This document shows positions 1-11,320 of a DNA stretch of 64,000 nucleotides, in pieces. Source of the stretch: Paragonimus westermani (lineage: Eukaryota > Platyhelminthes > Trematoda > Plagiorchiida > Troglotrematidae); contig QNGE01001267.1 of assembly GCA_008508345.1 (NCBI GenBank), positions 82,343 through 146,342 of the forward strand. Direction: 5' to 3'. Within the stretch, counting starts at the first letter, position 1, and each line of letters opens with the position of its first letter. The position numbers and the translations under genes were made by a program. Below the pieces are notes generated by a model, which searched no databases, had not been told where the DNA came from, and was given only the letters and a program-made list of their open reading frames with translations.

Positions 1-190
1 CGAACGTTACGAGCAACTGAATTGAAAGCAGCCCTCAGGTCCTAAAAGACCACGACCGTCGACTGCCTATATGAATGCCGATGTTCCAAGATCCGCCGTG
101 AGGTAAAAATGCGATCAACACCCCCCGACCGGATCTGAATCCTGGTTGTTCTTCGCGTATCTGATTTCCTCGGGAGTTGGTAGGCTGACT
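1..190 (-). pseudogene. RTE-type LINE reverse transcriptase, palm segment (continuation of the minus-strand element)
   Basis: Read on the minus strand this stretch gives words typical of RTE-like reverse transcriptases: RIFTSRRILEHRHSYRQS, then VVF, a stop, and DLRAAFNSV, which corresponds to the conserved AFDSV block of the palm. It is what should follow the NHRGIS block at 982-1296, so the two belong to one minus-strand element interrupted by the plus-strand insert at about 195-975. It contains at least one stop and one frameshift and runs off the window edge, so it is dead. Confidence 0.7.
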
Positions 191-194
191 TAAA

Positions 195-975
195 ATTAGG
201 CCAGAGAAGTATTTCTCTGAAGCTCAAAGGTCGTGTATATAAGACAACAGTGAGGGCCGTAATACTTCACGGCAGCGAGACCTGGCTGCTCAGGGTAGAA
301 GACGTGAAAGATCTCCAAGTATTTGATCACCGATGTCTGCGTTCAATCGTTCGTGTCGGGTGGCACCAGCGTGTAAGTAACGAGGAGGTTAGATAGCGGA
401 TGTTTGGTAGTAATTGCCAAACGAGTTCTCTTGTCCAGTGTCTCTATGTTTGCACAAGCTTAAATGGTTGGGTGAGGTATCAAGGATGCCAGCTAGTCGT
501 CCTCCACACCGAGCACTGTTCGCTGACACTGCGACCGACTGGTGTAAGGTGCGAGGTGGACAGATAATTACCTGGCGTAGGGATATGAAATCGTTCATGA
601 AGAGGTTGGCCACTGTGGGTCGAGTTCGTCTCTCAGGCTGGGGCCCTCGCGACTAACAGAGTCGGTGGTTGGCGACTCTAGGTGAGTTGGCGGTCAATCG
701 ACCTCAGTGGCGTGAATGTTGTTGTTGTTTTTCCGAGTTGTCTGTGAAGTCAGTGCATTTAATGACGCGGGGAAGTGGAAGCCTTAAGGAAGCCGTCTCG
801 CTGATGACACCTTACTCTCACTTGCAGCTCAGTTGTTTGTTTCGCAAGGTGTAGGCACCTTGACGCTGTATGTTTGGATATCGACGTAGTCATTTTCAGT
901 AGTCAGGTCCCTTCCCGTCCCCCTATTTTTTGTTCTCTCTTTCTATATAGGGTTTGCTTTTTCTTCATGGTTGTG
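195..975 (+). mobile_element. 3' end of an RTE-type LINE (RT thumb/C-terminus plus 3' tail)
   Basis: Plus-strand translation from about 200 gives SLKLKGRVYKTTVRAV, HGSETW, VFDHRCLRSIVRVGW and HQRVSNEEVR, then in another frame LKWLGEVSRMPASRPPHRAL, RGGQIITWRRDMK, VGRVRLSGWGPRD and, after a further shift, LATLGELAVNRPQWRECC. This is the standard C-terminal end of flatworm RTE-like reverse transcriptases (family knowledge). About 200 bp of non-coding 3' tail follow, and similar tails occur near 27860-28060 and 39900-40110. The 5' end is truncated inside the RT domain, as usual for LINE insertions. Two frameshifts and a stop make it non-functional. It lies inside a minus-strand LINE of the same type. 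Confidence 0.8.
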
Positions 976-981
976 TGGTAG

Positions 982-1296
982 TTAAGCATTAGTGTGAACC
1001 GCTGATGTATTGCTGTCTATGATGAGGATGATGAGGCCAGTGAGTAAATTGGACGCAACAGACACCACACTGATGCCTCTGTGGTTGTCACATAGAATCC
1101 GGGTCCCCTTTTTGAAAACAGAAATGACTGTTGATAAGCACCAATCACGAGGTACCGCTTCAGTCTCCCAGATCGTCTGAAGAATTTGTGTCAGTTCTGA
1201 TAGAAACCTCATTCCACCATCCTTGAAATGAGAAGAAGAGAGGATGTCTGGTCCAGGAACCTTGTTACGCTTCGATAACTTGGGCTCCATGGGCAC
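982..1296 (-). pseudogene. RTE-type LINE reverse transcriptase, N-terminal part
   Basis: Minus-strand ORF with the finger/palm signatures of RTE-type reverse transcriptase: KRNKVPGPDILSSSHFKDGG (the K-PGPDG block), LTQILQTIWETEAVPRDWC, VFKKGTRILCDNHRGISVV and VASNLLTGLI. The protein chain should continue at 190-1, but the plus-strand LINE fragment intervenes. Upstream on the minus strand lie the connecting region (1654-2050) and endonuclease (2265-3158), the normal LINE order. Frameshifts and the 95-bp duplication around the N at 1493 break the frame, so this is a remnant. Confidence 0.8.
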
Positions 1297-1397
1297 TTCT
1301 GCTTCCGACGGAGGACCGTCTGGAAATCAATAGCTGACCAATCGAGTCGCGTCCTCCACATGGCCTGGCTGAGGCCAACTGAACTGTTTTCCAGAAT

Positions 1398-1588
1398 GTT
1401 CAGCCCACCTGTCAATTCAGCGCGACTGGCTGGTGATAATTGAACCATCTTTTTTACATATGGTGTCACTAATACCGACTTGACGGCCAGTANGTTCAGC
1501 CCACCTGTCAATTCAGCGCGACTGGCTGGTGATAATTGAACCATCTTTTTTACATATGGTGTCACTAATACCGACTTGACGGCCAGTA
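1398..1588. repeat. 95-bp exact direct repeat either side of a single N
   Basis: Bases 1398-1492 and 1494-1588 are identical over 95 bp and separated only by the N at 1493. Both copies encode the same minus-strand segment, so one is redundant. This is the pattern left when overlapping contig ends are placed side by side without being merged. Confidence 0.9.
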
Positions 1589-1653
1589 CAACCACATAGC
1601 AGAAGAAAAAAGCATTCTGCTACTCCCAGATGAAAAGACTTTATCCATCTTTT

Positions 1654-2050
1654 TTATTTTTGGACCAAGTAGTGCTCACGGTCTTTGCGCGAGCTTTCTG
1701 TCAGCTTGCGTTGATGTTCTCGACGGTCGTCATCATATTCAGAACCAGGTGGGATGGAGAGACGCTTGTTCATAAGTTTCATCGACGTAACGGAAATTCG
1801 GTTCTCTCGAAACTGAATAGCTCCTTCGGAGCGTGCCTGTTCACAGCACGTTTTCATAGTTCGGGCGATTCGTTCCCAGTGTTCATTGGATCCATCATCC
1901 GACTGGAACTAGGCACCTTCTTCGTCAAGGCCTTTTGTTAAGCGTTCCTTACATCCTCATCGCTCAAAAGCCAGTTAAACACCTTGCATTTACGGGCGTA
2001 AGTCCTCTGGGCAAATGACAAAACGAAACGACCACGCATAACGGCATGAT
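1654..2050 (-). pseudogene. RTE-type LINE, linker between endonuclease and reverse transcriptase
   Basis: On the minus strand the segment reads, with frame changes, ARSEGAIQFREN, SEYDDDRREHQRKLTESSRK and DREHYLVQK. The positively charged helical stretch resembles the linker found in RTE-like ORFs between the endonuclease and the RT. Its position between the two domains supports the assignment more than its sequence does. It is broken by stops. Confidence 0.5.
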
Positions 2051-2264
2051 CCGAGTCCCGATGGTTGCTCAAAAAGGCACGACAGTCTTTAACAGAGTGG
2101 CGCTACCTGCAGCTAACTACTATATGGTCCAGCTGTGTCCACGATTGAGAAGCACACGGAAGTCTCCAAGTATCACAGTGCCTCTTTCTGTGTTTGAGTG
2201 CAGTGTTCGAAATTTGCAGACCGTGGGATGCGCACAGCTGTAGTGGTCTCTCGCCCCTGTCAGT

Positions 2265-3158
2265 TCACAGTGCCCGAACACCAAACATACATCCTAACCG
2301 CTTCACATTCGGAAAAAGTCGGCCAAGCTGAGCATTAAAATCGCCCGCTAGTACGATGATGTCCGATTGTTTAGACTGCCTCAGAAGGTCAGCGAGGGCC
2401 TCATAGAACGCATCCTTGGTAGCATCTGAATAGCTGTCTGTCGGAGAGTACGCCGATATGCTGAATGCACAACGCCTTTCCGATTTACGTCGACAGACTT
2501 TTACAAATGTATTGAGTCTGACAACGCACAAGCGACTGTTCACTGGGATCCAATCGAGCAAACATTGCTCTGCTCGGGAACTCTGTTTCATCCCCACTCC
2601 AGATTGACCGCGAGATTCAGCTTCGGCGTCACCAGAAACCTTGAGACAGAAGCGCTCGAATCAACAGCTATCTATAGGTGAGCTCGAATGGATAACTCTG
2701 CCAGAACCGTAGACTCGCGTCTCCAACACACGGCACACATTAAGCTTCAGACTTGGGAGAGTACTTGCCAGAGCAGCTTGCTGACCGATTTGTCGGAGAG
2801 TGCGGACATTGAAGGCGCCAATGTTTACCAGTTGTCTTGGCCTCAGAAAACAATTATCGCCCGAAGGCACATGGAAGGCAGAAGAAATAGGGGGTAAAAC
2901 GGTAGGAGAAAGTCGTGGTCGGTTAGTAATGTCACTGTTGAGAGAACGATAACTTCTGATACTTCCCGGTCGTTTATGCCGCGGAAGGGGGTTGACTTGA
3001 GGGACCCCACCCCGAGCCTCTGACTCAAAAGTCTGACCTGCGAGACAACAGGATATAGGGTTTTCTTGGGGGACCCTACCCGGAGCCAATGACTCAAGAG
3101 TCTGACTCACTTGGCAGTGAGGGGCTTGCCTAGCCCGAGGGCGCAGTGAATAAGACAA
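2265..3158 (-). pseudogene. RTE-type LINE ORF start: N-terminal region and apurinic-type endonuclease
   Basis: Two minus-strand ORFs (2661-3158, then 2265-2597, joined by a frameshift) make the start of the LINE protein. The first has a low-complexity N-terminus with a 23-residue tandem repeat, then the endonuclease start NIGAFNVRTLRQIGQQ and the LETR box holding the catalytic glutamate. The second has AYSPTDSYSDATKDAFYEAL and LAGDFNAQLGRL, the YAPTD and GDFNA boxes of the EEP endonuclease fold that nicks target DNA. The order endonuclease to RT fits an RTE/CR1-like LINE. The frameshift means no protein is made. Confidence 0.85.
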
Positions 3159-3159
3159 T

Positions 3160-3660
3160 AATGTCTGATTCTGAACACTGCTGCGCGCAGCGGATGTACT
3201 CGAAGCTACATCAGGCTTTTGAGAGATATTTGATGTTTTTCGACCGTATTGGATAATACGCCGGCGGTCACGGTCAACCGTTGGGCGATCGGAGTGCTCT
3301 TTGTTTAAGGGTACCTTTTCTAACCCCCTTCTTCCTGATACGGAAGACAGCAGTGCCGCAACTATAAAAATAGTTCTGCTGTATGCCCATAGGATCGTGC
3401 CTCACTACCTGAGTACTGTTATGCGGTCAGTAGTGCAAAATACAATCCTATAAATATAACTGCTTTTCGTCTGACTGCTCCCCTTCGGCCTGTCTGACAA
3501 GGTCGCACCTAAAAGGACCGGAGTCTTAGTGGGCACAGCCCACCGGATCAAACCAGTACAAAAGCCCGACCATCTCGGGTCTCCATCCCCAATTCAGCTA
3601 CTTTTTGGCATAACGCTGACCATTAGGCCAGTGACCACATTGTGGAGTGCAAACTGATGC
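3160..3660 (-). mobile_element. probable 5' non-coding region of the minus-strand LINE
   Basis: No open frame of note. The stretch lies directly upstream (in minus orientation) of the LINE ORF and is richer in G and C than the following DNA, so it is assigned to the 5' untranslated part of the element by position only. The outer boundary is not visible. Confidence 0.35.
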
Positions 3661-5685
3661 AAAATCCCATCATTTTCATCTAATTTTGGAGAGTTCATGA
3701 ACTGTTTTCTCATAAGTATGTATCTGGAAGAAATTTCTCACACCAATTTTGCCTTCTCTCTACGTCTGTTCTGTTGCTAAATCCGCTTCATTGACATACT
3801 GTACAATTTACAATTGTGGCGTTTGCTTAATTGAATGTCTTTACAATGTGTACATTGAGCACGCTGTTCTGAGCGTGTTCCCCGTAGATGCGTTTAAAAA
3901 TATCATTATAACATTCAGGAAATCTTGCACTGGGATCTGCTTAACCGTTAGTCAGATTCTGACGTTCCACGTACTCTTTCTTCTAAACTAGATCATTTCT
4001 TCATTTTTCCAACGCCGTTCACATTAGACATCCCTTGACAATGCAATTTGGCGTATTTTGCGGCGTAATCCTGAACCACTCAAACTTTCGGCTCATATAC
4101 AAACTTATGAAAGTTTAATCAACACAACGCCATATCTTTGAAACTGAATATGTGGGACAGATGAACCATTTTCTCAGTGCGTGCGTTAAAGCCTTGTAAC
4201 CTGAAGTTCCTTTCTCCCTCATTTGCCTCTCTTACCGACAGATTTCCACCTTTTTGATATCATGCAGCAATATCAATTTTTTTATGTCGCCCGTAATTAT
4301 TTGCATTGATCACGCCTGCGACAACGCGCTCTTTGTCGTTGAGTTAGCCACTATGCCAACATTATCATTAAATAAACTGCATTAATCACCATATTTTATT
4401 TAATGTCACCGTTTCCCTTATTCTTATTCGGTCTGAGCCCTGTACACTTCAACACGCCTAAATTAAACATTTTTCTTTCATGTCTTTCTTTGAAAGCTTA
4501 CGATTCCTACCGTTTCTCAATGCGCGGAAATTTGTCCTGCCCCGGTCCAACCAATGACCGTTTGTTCAGGTAAGCACAAATCAGTTATATCGTGCCTATC
4601 ACTGGATGGTGACTGTCTGTTAAGTTTGTTGTGCGGGCACGTTCCCTGCTCAATTACGGGGGATTTTTTTAAGGTTCGAGGTGATGAACTTGAATCTCTC
4701 GTATGTCTATTCACTTACGACTTATTAATTCCAGTTTTTAAAGGCGCCTTCTTAATAACCGTTTCAAAAATAAACCGCGTTTTCTGTCGTTGAATATCAA
4801 CAAATATGTCTGTTGGGTTGCCAAATTACCCGTGGCTCAATGTGAACTTGAACAGTTGACCGACCGTGCAATCAGTACTCTCACTGAACTTAGTGAATGA
4901 TCTGGCGAAGTCTTTGATAATTGCGAATCACGCGCCAACGGACAGCGTGAAAGGGTTGGCAGTCCTTTTGATCGGGCTCCAAAATAAGAGGCGACTGGGT
5001 TACATGAATGGCCAATCAGCTAAAAACTGCGGTTCTTTGTGACAATGTGCAAGAGTCTGCCAAAGAAAGAGGTCGAAAACTGTTCGAGATTAATGGGAGC
5101 CCAAGTGAATCACTCCGACCTAAAACAAATGAAGTCAAAATTATGGCTAACCACAGAGCCTGCAGGCAGCGCCAGGTGGTCTCAAAGGAAGCAACCAGGG
5201 ATTTTCTCTTCCAGCAAGAGTTACTGCCAGCTGAAAAGATGGATAATTATTTGGCCACATGAATCAGCCTGTTTAACTGTGCGAAAAAAGCACTTAAGTT
5301 ACAGTACAGTGCGTGAAATTGTGTGGTGATAAAATATAACAACTACAAGCAGAAACTCACAGATGACGAAAATACTAAGCACTGTGAGCTTGAAGAGCTT
5401 TGGTCGTCCAGCAGTCTGGCTACAGCTGAAAGACTGATATTGTTCATTGACAGTAGAACGTACAAACTGTAAGATTTCAAACGAAAGGTCAGTCACAAAC
5501 GGGCGGAAACCACGCTTGTGAGAATTTATACAAACAACTTCTGACCGGTTGACAACATCTGTGCCTCGGGACCCATTGGAGTCAAAAACAAATTTGGGAA
5601 AATTTTCGATTGAAAAAGGTCTGCCACATGGTTTTTCTGGGAGGACTCTATTGCATCGCTCGCTAATGAATGAGGTTCACGCCAA
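3661..5685. other. no recognisable feature
   Basis: Only short overlapping ORFs without family signatures. The last 150 bp show weak similarity to the sequence just left of the second 439-bp repeat (14880-14935), ending in the shared word GTTCAC. No RNA gene, terminal repeat or splice-bounded exon was found. Confidence 0.5.
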
Positions 5686-6124
5686 GTTACGCGCACTCTG
5701 TTGATCAGGTAAATGCATCTCTCAATATGCAACAACAGAGATAGTCCATCCTCGGAACGGTTAGCGAGAAGGCGCTCAAAATAACTGGATTTAATGCGGT
5801 GCTACTTGAACCAATGTACAAGAAAATTGAGTCACTTACCTCGAGCGTAAAAATTCTCAGAAATCAAACAAAGAATGTGCCTGTACAACAACACAATACC
5901 AGGCACCGATCAACAATGATGGCCGATAAGACGGGGTTGAGCTCACTCAAACAAATGGTCATTGGTTAGGTCAGAGCAAAACGAATGTTCGTGCGTCGAG
6001 GAACGACGGGAATCATAAGTTACTCGAGAAAAAATGCAGAAGAAAAATGTCTAATTTTTGCATTTAAAAGTTTACAGGGCTCGGACTAAATGGGGGTGAG
6101 GGAAACGGTAATATTAAATAGTGT
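5686..6124. repeat. 439-bp direct repeat, copy A (LTR-like)
   Basis: Matches 14936-15374 without gaps at a constant offset of 9,250 bp. I see three mismatches, at 6069, 6106 and 6120. The pair flanks the BEL/Pao remnant and could be its LTRs, but the interior is far more decayed than the repeats, and no convincing primer-binding site or TG...CA end was found. To the right the copy may extend to about 6470: 6399-6439 resembles 8610-8651. Confidence 0.8.
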
Positions 6125-6949
6125 ATGTACAATTTGGCGCGTGGTGCAAAAAAGGTCAGCTGTTATTGCGTGCTATTGCATATCCCGTTTTTACAATTTG
6201 ATCAATCAAGCTGGCGTACTATTTGTTGTATTTTGTCATATTTACTTGCTTCGAGACCTTTTGAACCTGACCTACCGATAAAAATGGAATATCGTACAGT
6301 AATGCCCGCTAAGCCAGCCAATCTTCAGAAATTGCTAGCCGTCAAGTCCCTGCGCAAAAGAGCCACAATGACGGTGAAGGAAGGTTTGAAATCTTTAGAT
6401 CGCGCGTAACCAAGCGTGCTTCTCAAACATGCGTTGGGAAATATATATTATTTATTTATTTAGATTGTTTGGTCAACAACTGCCCCACCCCTGCTATTGC
6501 AGAGGAGATCAACGCCGCTTCTAAAACGGCGGTCTCAGTAGCGAATCGTCCCAGCAAACACATGGCCGACTCCGAGGTGGTGGCCAATATCTGGCCAGCA
6601 GTCGTCCACGCAGTAAGCGAATCGGAATGGAAGAAAGAACCATGATCGTTTGGTGGAAGAAACGAAAGAGCCGGCTACCCAATTGCACAATCGAGTATTC
6701 GAATATTCTATGCTCACCCACGTAGAGTGCAACGGTGCACCAAAGAATGGCATCAACCCATTTAACTCAATGAAATGCAAGCGTACGATGTTCACGTACG
6801 CTCAAAGTTCTACAATTCTCGTGTGCCCCCGGACAATTGTGTTATGACAAACAACAAACCGTACTGCGTTCACCAAAATCAGAACGACGTCATTTTTTGT
6901 AAGCCCTTTGTACGCGTGCGCGATTTCTGCTCCCATCTTTTCCCCTCAT
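6125..6949. other. unassigned sequence between repeat copy A and the CR1-like fragment
   Basis: Contains the block 6399-6439 that recurs, diverged, at 8610-8651, and then a plus-strand open stretch near 6500-6640 with no recognised motif that may be the 5' part of the CR1-like fragment. No gene is supported. Confidence 0.4.
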
Positions 6950-7590
6950 CAGACCTTTGCGTTTATCGGGCCTCCAGCATACCCACCACCTTAGAGACAA
7001 AGTCCTTGTCCTCCATTTTGTGCAAATGGTGTCCCTGGTGATGCAAATGAGCAAAGTGTTTGAACACATTGAACGTCAGACGCAACTCCGCTATGTAAAC
7101 GAGCAGAAGCTCGCGCTCTGTGATGAGCAGAGAAAGATGAAGCTAGTGCAACCGATGACACGGAAAAATTTCATGGGGGACCCTGCTATACGAATTATCA
7201 CTCTCAAAGACAAAACGGTTTTCGATGACCCTGTGGCGATGCGCGGAATATTCAACTCACATTTCGCTACCCTGTTTAGCGTAGAAAGCACTTGCTAATA
7301 TCCCATCGAAAACAGATAAAGTTTTGAGTAATGTTCTGATTGATGTTCGAAGTATTCGTTCACAGTTAGCTACCATCAAGCTCTCAATCTATCATGGACC
7401 AGATGGCATCCCACCAATGGTCGTCAAGCGGGCATGTGAGGATATACCCATCCTCCTACTTGATTTGTTCAACCTATCAATTTTATCCAACACTTTCCAT
7501 CCTCAATGGAAAAAGTCAACCATTATGCCTCTTCACCATAGTATCACCTGATGACCTCTCCGACCGTCGTCCGAGAAACACTTAGCCGTC
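6950..7590 (+). pseudogene. CR1-like LINE reverse transcriptase fragment
   Basis: Two plus-strand frames (6957-7298 and 7324-7551) read through the region in front of and into a CR1/Jockey-type RT. The first has IERQTQLRYVNEQKLALCDE and MRGIFNSHFATLFSVE, matching the linker before the RT where an F..HF..VFS word is usual. The second has VRSIRSQLATIKLSIYHGPD (the PGPDG block, P changed to H), then GIPPMVVKRA, LFNLSILSNTFHPQWKKS and TIMPLH. The chain should continue into the NYRPIS block, but stops intervene. Both ends are truncated. It differs in sequence from the RTE-type copies, so at least two LINE clades are present. Confidence 0.75.
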
Positions 7591-7599
7591 AGATGCGTA

Positions 7600-8966
7600 G
7601 TACATAGATAACCACCCCGCTGTCTAACTGCTTTCGAAAACAGCTTACTCGAAGCGGTTCGCACTACGGTTTACCCACACTATCATTTTTCATTTGGCCT
7701 ACTGCGCGCTCACTAACCGGTTGACAAACCAACATTATTTTAATAACATGCGTTTATTCGCGTATGTGCATTGTCCAAATCGCTAGGAACTGTGAACTTG
7801 GCGCTTAATGATGATTCCAGCAGAACGACGTCATATGAGCTTCAGTTATCACACGCACATTTCATGCGTCCATCCAGACCGTCCACGCAATTATCCGTCT
7901 GCCTGAATAAATCCCGAGTGCATAGCAAAATGCCAAAACAACCAGTAGACGGGGTTTTACATTCCAACAATAAAGCAAACATAATATCGCATGAATTCTT
8001 TGTCGAAAAATCTCGCATACACATTTTTTGTCACACTGAGTGTGATCACCTCACATATTCTCATCTAACATTCTGAATTACATTCATTTCTTGATCCCCA
8101 TAAATATCCACTTTGCGGAGAATTTTTTCTACGGTGGATGGACGCACGGAACTTCGTCTTGGCTTAACGGTTCGCCAGATGTTCCAATTTTTGAAGTATT
8201 CCAGCAGTCGACGATACCTGCGTCCGATTCTACCCAATCGTATACTAAATTTTGGGATTTTCCGCCCTGCCTCACCCAAGCCGTACTATCTTGACCTTAT
8301 CCTGACGCCACCTTTATTCTCTAACGGTGAAACACTCCAAAAAGGCGCTTGGACGTTCTCCCCGGAGTGGCCTTGAACTATTTCAAAAATTACCCACCCC
8401 ACAACCTTGTAAAAAGTAAATTAGTGTAACATCCCACTTTTTGGGACTAAATCTGTGAAGCGAGCGAACCATCTCCCTCTCTGTTGCGTACGTCAAAGTT
8501 TCATAAACTACAGTCTTGCTTTTTACCCACTTCCTTTCTGCGAGCAGGCTTCACGTTTGTGCCGCTTTATAATTATCCGTTGTTGTGTAGTTTGTAAATA
8601 TTTGCAATGGTCGCGCATAACCCAGCGTGCTTCTCACATGTGCGTTGAGGAGCATCGGTTACCTATTTATAAGGTGAATAATTAATAATAATGAACGAAG
8701 CGTACAGTCACCTTTCACTATCAGTCAAAGCTCACCATCCCCGAAATAACGCAACCGACCATGACAAAATCAACATTGGGTCCCGAAAACCGGCTGGGTT
8801 CCCAAACTCAAAATGGCAATATGAACAGCAGCAACGACCGGTTCGGCGGAGGGATCCGCACCCATTTTATTCCCGTAGCAAGTTGGTGTTACACTGCGGG
8901 CGTCTCTATGAAACAAGGTAATATGATATCCCGTCTTACGATGACATCTGACGTACATGTCCGTCG
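7600..8966 (-). other. putative 3' end and LTR material of the BEL/Pao element
   Basis: No coding motif. 8711-8760 aligns without gaps to 15431-15480 with about 10 mismatches in 50, and 8610-8651 resembles 6399-6439. In minus orientation this stretch follows the integrase C-terminus, so it should hold the element's 3' end and LTR. Boundaries could not be set. Confidence 0.4.
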
Positions 8967-9248
8967 TCACCAGGGAATACCTCGGTGGTTACACCGTGGG
9001 GCTAAGCACCCATGGAGGCCCTTTACGTGGAGAAATACATTGCCTACCTGAAGATCACGCGAAGAATTTAACCACTTGAGTGCAGTTCGCAACTGGGGTA
9101 TGTATTCACGCTGCCATCGTCTCCGAAACGCACTGGATAGACACCGTACTTGTCTCCAGCCCTTGGTGTAACGCTCACGCAATGTCACCTCATCTGTAAC
9201 CAGGCATACATTCGAGCGCAACAAAAGCAAATCCCTAGAATGAAGCAC
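8967..9248 (-). pseudogene. BEL/Pao integrase C-terminus
   Basis: LRERYTKGWRQVRCLSSAF, RRRWQREYIPQLRTALKW and RDLQVGNVFL match the C-terminal part of Pao integrases, where F..RW..EYL..LQ.R.KW precedes a GD.VL box; GNVFL stands where GDLVLV is usual. It overlaps the integrase core ORF in another frame, showing a frameshift. Confidence 0.75.
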
Positions 9249-9637
9249 CCACGGATCATCTGGCCGTCATAAATAGACGCAAATAACCTATCACTGACGA
9301 TCTGCTCAACTTCCACCATGTAGGTGGTAAGTGACTCCTCGCTCATTACTTGTTGCGCTACCGCCGACAGCACTCGTCCCACTGTTTGAATCACCTTTTC
9401 CTCAGCCCCACCCCTATGAATGGCACCCGGAGGAGTGAAATACCAATTGGTTCCTTGATTCGATAGCCTATCTGCCAGCACGCTCTGGTCTATTTGTCGT
9501 AGCCTTCCTTCTAGCTCCAAGTCAGCTTCAACAAAGTTGGAATCGTTGTCACTGTAAATGACGTCTGGCTCGCCCCGTCTTCCCAAAAATTGCTCCATGG
9601 CCATGAGAAAGCAGTCTGTAGACATAGAGTGAGCCAC
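9185..9637 (-). pseudogene. BEL/Pao integrase catalytic core
   Basis: Contains MAHSMSTDCFLMAMEQFLGR, then YSDNDSNFVEA, the SDNGTNF block with the second catalytic aspartate, and HRGGAEEKVIQTVGRVLSA, where family members read GG.WE..I. The catalytic glutamate seems to be present but the tryptophan is replaced. The segment carrying the first aspartate lies in another frame near 9640-9790 and is poorly preserved. Confidence 0.8.
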
Positions 9638-9774
9638 TCATATTTGATTGAAAGAGTTTGTGAACAGGTAAATATGTAGCCGAGGCGGTTGAGCCCGCCG
9701 CTTTTTATACGCACCTTGGATGGGAGGAGATACTCCGCCCCACAATACCTGAATGGGTATCCGTCCGGCGACGT

Positions 9775-10008
9775 CTACATCGATGGGTTTGGCGTCATCG
9801 TTTGAGTGCTATCTTTAGCGCAAACCCTTTTACAACGACGGCACGCACCTAACACTCGTTTAACGGCCTCCCCACCTATTAAAATTGGAAACCGCCTTCT
9901 GATGCTGGCAAGTACATGCGAGACGCCCATGTGCCCTTTGGATTCGTTGTAGTGGTGTATCAACAGGTTTGTGGCTGCACCGTGACCAGGAATGATCATC
10001 AGCTTCAC
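9775..10008 (-). pseudogene. BEL/Pao integrase zinc-binding domain
   Basis: NLLIHHYNESKGHMGVSHVL followed by RRRFPILIGGEAVKRVLGAC and RRCKRV gives the HHCC zinc-binding pattern that opens retroviral-type integrases: two histidines, then a C-x2-C pair. It lies directly upstream, in minus orientation, of the integrase core. Confidence 0.8.
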
Positions 10009-10237
10009 GCAGTCTCCAGCGTCCGGTCAGATTTTAACGCCAAGATACAGTGCTCCGTCTATCAACGCTGGCAGCAATCTTTTAAGTCAACCTACCTTAC
10101 GACGATTTATGGCGGACGACCTCAAGACCCTGAGTTTCTTGGAGAACTTGCGTTCTTGCGCGAGCTTTGTTAGTTTCAGACAAGAGGCATTAATTTCAAA
10201 CGTACGGAGGATTCTCAATCTGATTGACGCGCTTTGT

Positions 10238-10996
10238 CTAGCGCATATCACCATGAACACAAAGCCAACGTAGCATGATAACCAAGCGATGGCCCGCAGT
10301 AACTAAGTCGAACTGGACTACCTTGGCACCAGATGGTCCAGTATAAAATTGGTCAGATTTCCTGGTGACCGCATGAGTGCGCCTAATCTCGGGGTCTCCT
10401 TTCAACAAACACGACAAGGTTGACATTTTTGGCCACTGTCCTTCTGGGTTCATTAGAAAGCGCGGGCTCCGCAGCCAAATGTTCATCTCTTTGAGCAAGG
10501 CCTGTGACACTCTCCTAGACGCCACATCGGCCGGATCAGATTCTGAAGACACATGCCACCACTGGAAGACAGAAGTTTGGTTGTGGATGAACACTAAGCG
10601 ATTAGTAACGATAGTTTCTAAACGTGATGAAGTGTTCTGTAGGTATTGCAACACTATTGTAGAATCTGTCCACAGTACAACGCTACGTATTGGGGTCCAC
10701 AACTCATGAATAAGGAAATACATCAGCTTGGACGATAGAGCGGCTGCCGTGAGCTCCATCCTTGGTATTGTAACTGTCTTCTTCGGGGTCACTCTAGATT
10801 TTCCTATCAGAAAGCCGTACCGAATACTGTTGTCTGAGGCAACTGCCCTTAGACAGCCCACTGCTACGTAACCTACTTCCGACGCATGACAGAACATATG
10901 CAGTTCGACATGGTTTGCTGACGAAAGTCCATGAACAATATATCTGAGCATGCTGTCTATGGATTCGACATCATTCAGCCAACATTCCCGGCACAA
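10238..10996 (-). pseudogene. BEL/Pao RNase H domain
   Basis: Longest open piece of the element, 252 codons. It has MFCHASEVGYVAVGCL (normally F.DAS..AYGA: the catalytic aspartate is replaced by histidine), the Pao-specific IPRMELTAAALSSKL with the acidic residue after RM, and VLWTDSTIVLQYLQN with the third acidic residue, then WWHVSSESDPADVASR, matching the family's W.HV....NPAD..SR. RNase H removes the RNA strand during reverse transcription. The D-to-H change suggests loss of activity even before the frame breaks. Confidence 0.85.
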
Positions 10997-11320
10997 TCTA
11001 TCATACTCCCTTATATCGGAGCCCCGACCGATGCCTTATCGACAACGGTCTTGGCGTCAATATCCCCAAGGAAACGTACAACAAATCCACGCAACATAAA
11101 ATCCCTCTTTTCGTGTACCCAGTGTGAGGGAGGTTGAATTGAAACCGGAAGCATTCGCCTGCCACTTGCCATATCACGCCTAGAGCTCGCTGGTAATCAC
11201 AACCGTGGAATTCCGGATTCCGTGAGTCAATAAGCTTTTTTCATTGGGTAAATGTTCAATGGCTTCATTACGGTTGGAAACTCACTTGGTGAGTCTGAAC
11301 CCACATAGCCCCAGTATACC

